This document shows positions 5,453 through 5,808 of a stretch of DNA of 5,808 nucleotides, in pieces. The stretch comes from Alkaliphilus sp. (GTDB lineage Bacteria > Bacillota > Clostridia > Peptostreptococcales > Natronincolaceae). The DNA is taken from NCBI GenBank assembly GCA_023230535.1, contig JALNXC010000098.1, forward strand, positions 1 to 5,808, read 5' to 3'. A program made the translations under genes and the position numbers. The notes below the pieces were generated by a model. It had not been told where the DNA came from, ran no database searches, and worked only from the letters and a program-made list of their open reading frames with translations. Positions within the stretch are counted from its first letter, which is position 1; every line of letters starts with the position of its first letter.

Positions 5453-5487
5453 GGAGAATCGGCCAATCGGGGTTGGTTCTTCTTTTT
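5453..5487 (+). terminator. Rho-independent terminator after the nuclease gene
   Basis: GGAGAA (5453-5458) pairs with TTCTTC (5477-5482), including one G-U pair. An inner CCAA/TTGG stem surrounds a TCGGGG loop, and five T residues follow. It differs from the dprA terminator only at the end of the right arm and in the T-run. Confidence 0.75.
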
Positions 5488-5610
5488 CGTTCGCCTGCTG
5501 TCCATTTGCTATTCATCCCTCGCTTTATCGCCACTCACCACTCTCAACCGTTCATCGTTCAAATCGCTGCTTTCCGTCCGGTGGTTCTAGGGACAGTGAC
5601 CCATCATTAG
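5488..5610. other. Second gene-free, purine-poor spacer
   Basis: About 74% pyrimidine on the plus strand from 5481 to 5590, more GC-rich than the genes, with no gene or ribosome binding site visible. Near its right end gtggttctagggacagtgaccc (5581-5602) is another degenerate REP-like unit, next to the 96-bp element. Parts resemble the spacer at 4346-4487 (the caccactctcaaccgttc motif), but most of it does not align by eye. Confidence 0.55.
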
Positions 5611-5706
5611 GTGGCCCATGGGGACAGGGCCTTTGGTCCTTTTCATGAGCGATAAATAATTTGCTTGGGGCCGATACGGACCAAGAGACCTGTCCCCACG
5701 AACCAC
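5611..5706. repeat. 96-bp palindromic element, copy 2
   Basis: It matches 331-426 at 93 of 96 positions and keeps the 29-bp imperfect inverted ends (5611-5639 and 5678-5706). One substitution breaks the small internal palindrome (GGTCCG becomes GGGCCG). It ends exactly where the nuclease promoter repeat begins (5706), a place where copy 1 of the nuclease unit has no such element, which points to insertion or a duplication breakpoint there. Confidence 0.75.
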
Positions 5707-5735
5707 AACAAAAACTTATTTAAGCAATATGAATT

Positions 5736-5746
5736 TATGGTATAAT
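5736..5746 (+). promoter_or_regulatory. Promoter of the second nuclease copy
   Basis: Same TATGG-TATAAT arrangement as at 4518-4528, with TATAAT at 5741-5746 and GGAGGCGGTG at 5758-5767. The 96-bp element lies about 30 bp upstream of the -10, close enough to influence transcription. A read-through transcript is unlikely given the terminator at 5453-5487. Confidence 0.75.
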
Positions 5747-5774
5747 AAAAGTGAAATGGAGGCGGTGTATCAAA

Positions 5775-5808
5775 ATGTCTTATGAAACAAGGCCACAGGC
5801 CTATGATG
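5775..5808 (+). CDS. Second PD-(D/E)XK nuclease paralogue, 5' end only
   Basis: The window ends after 11 complete codons, MSYETRPQAYD, identical to the first copy apart from F2S. The promoter, ribosome binding site and spacing are also the same. It is the start of a tandem paralogue of the gene at 4557-5381; whether it is intact and carries the same internal start cannot be seen here. Confidence 0.8.
   Translation, partial: MSYETRPQAYD

Noticed and set aside
300..5706. CRISPR array
   Set aside because: The repeats are palindromic, irregularly spaced, variable in length and spread over several intergenic regions; there are no uniform spacers or cas genes.

Overview
The window looks like a chromosomal segment of a low-GC Gram-positive bacterium, most likely one of the Clostridia. 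The genes are AT-rich with strong AGGAGG-type ribosome binding sites, promoters have extended -10 boxes, and a comM/yifB-type gene lies directly upstream of dprA, as is common in Firmicutes. I cannot name the species.

Layout. Positions 1-265 (minus strand) hold the 5'-truncated, internally deleted remnant of an IS1634-like transposase, which runs off the left edge. Positions 266-691 have no gene but carry RAYT-type (REP-associated) palindromic repeats, including a 96-bp element with 29-bp imperfect inverted ends. A promoter at 606-634 then drives a complete Y1/HUH REP-associated tyrosine transposase (692-1450), followed by another inverted repeat. Next comes a tight competence/DNA-processing pair, ComM (1559-3097) and DprA (3107-4228). 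A cassette of REP-like hairpin plus rho-independent terminator follows dprA. After a purine-poor spacer, a promoter with an extended -10 drives a PD-(D/E)XK nuclease-like gene of the Rpn/PDDEXK transposase-associated type (4557-5381). The same cassette recurs after that gene. A second purine-poor spacer, a second copy of the 96-bp element and a near-identical copy of the nuclease promoter and start follow. The window ends 11 codons into this second nuclease gene, so this is a tandem array of paralogues.

How the parts fit. DprA loads RecA on incoming single strands and ComM is a branch-migration helicase, so the core pair serves transformation or recombination. The surrounding sequence is accessory: a RAYT, its probable repeat substrates, a dead IS and a nuclease array have accumulated on both sides of the pair.

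The most interesting observation is inside the nuclease gene. An AAAGGAGGAG sequence lies 8 nt before an in-frame ATG at 5205, predicting a separately translated 58-residue C-terminal protein. This matches the gene-within-gene arrangement reported for the enterobacterial RpnL/RpnS anti-phage toxin and its intragenic antitoxin.
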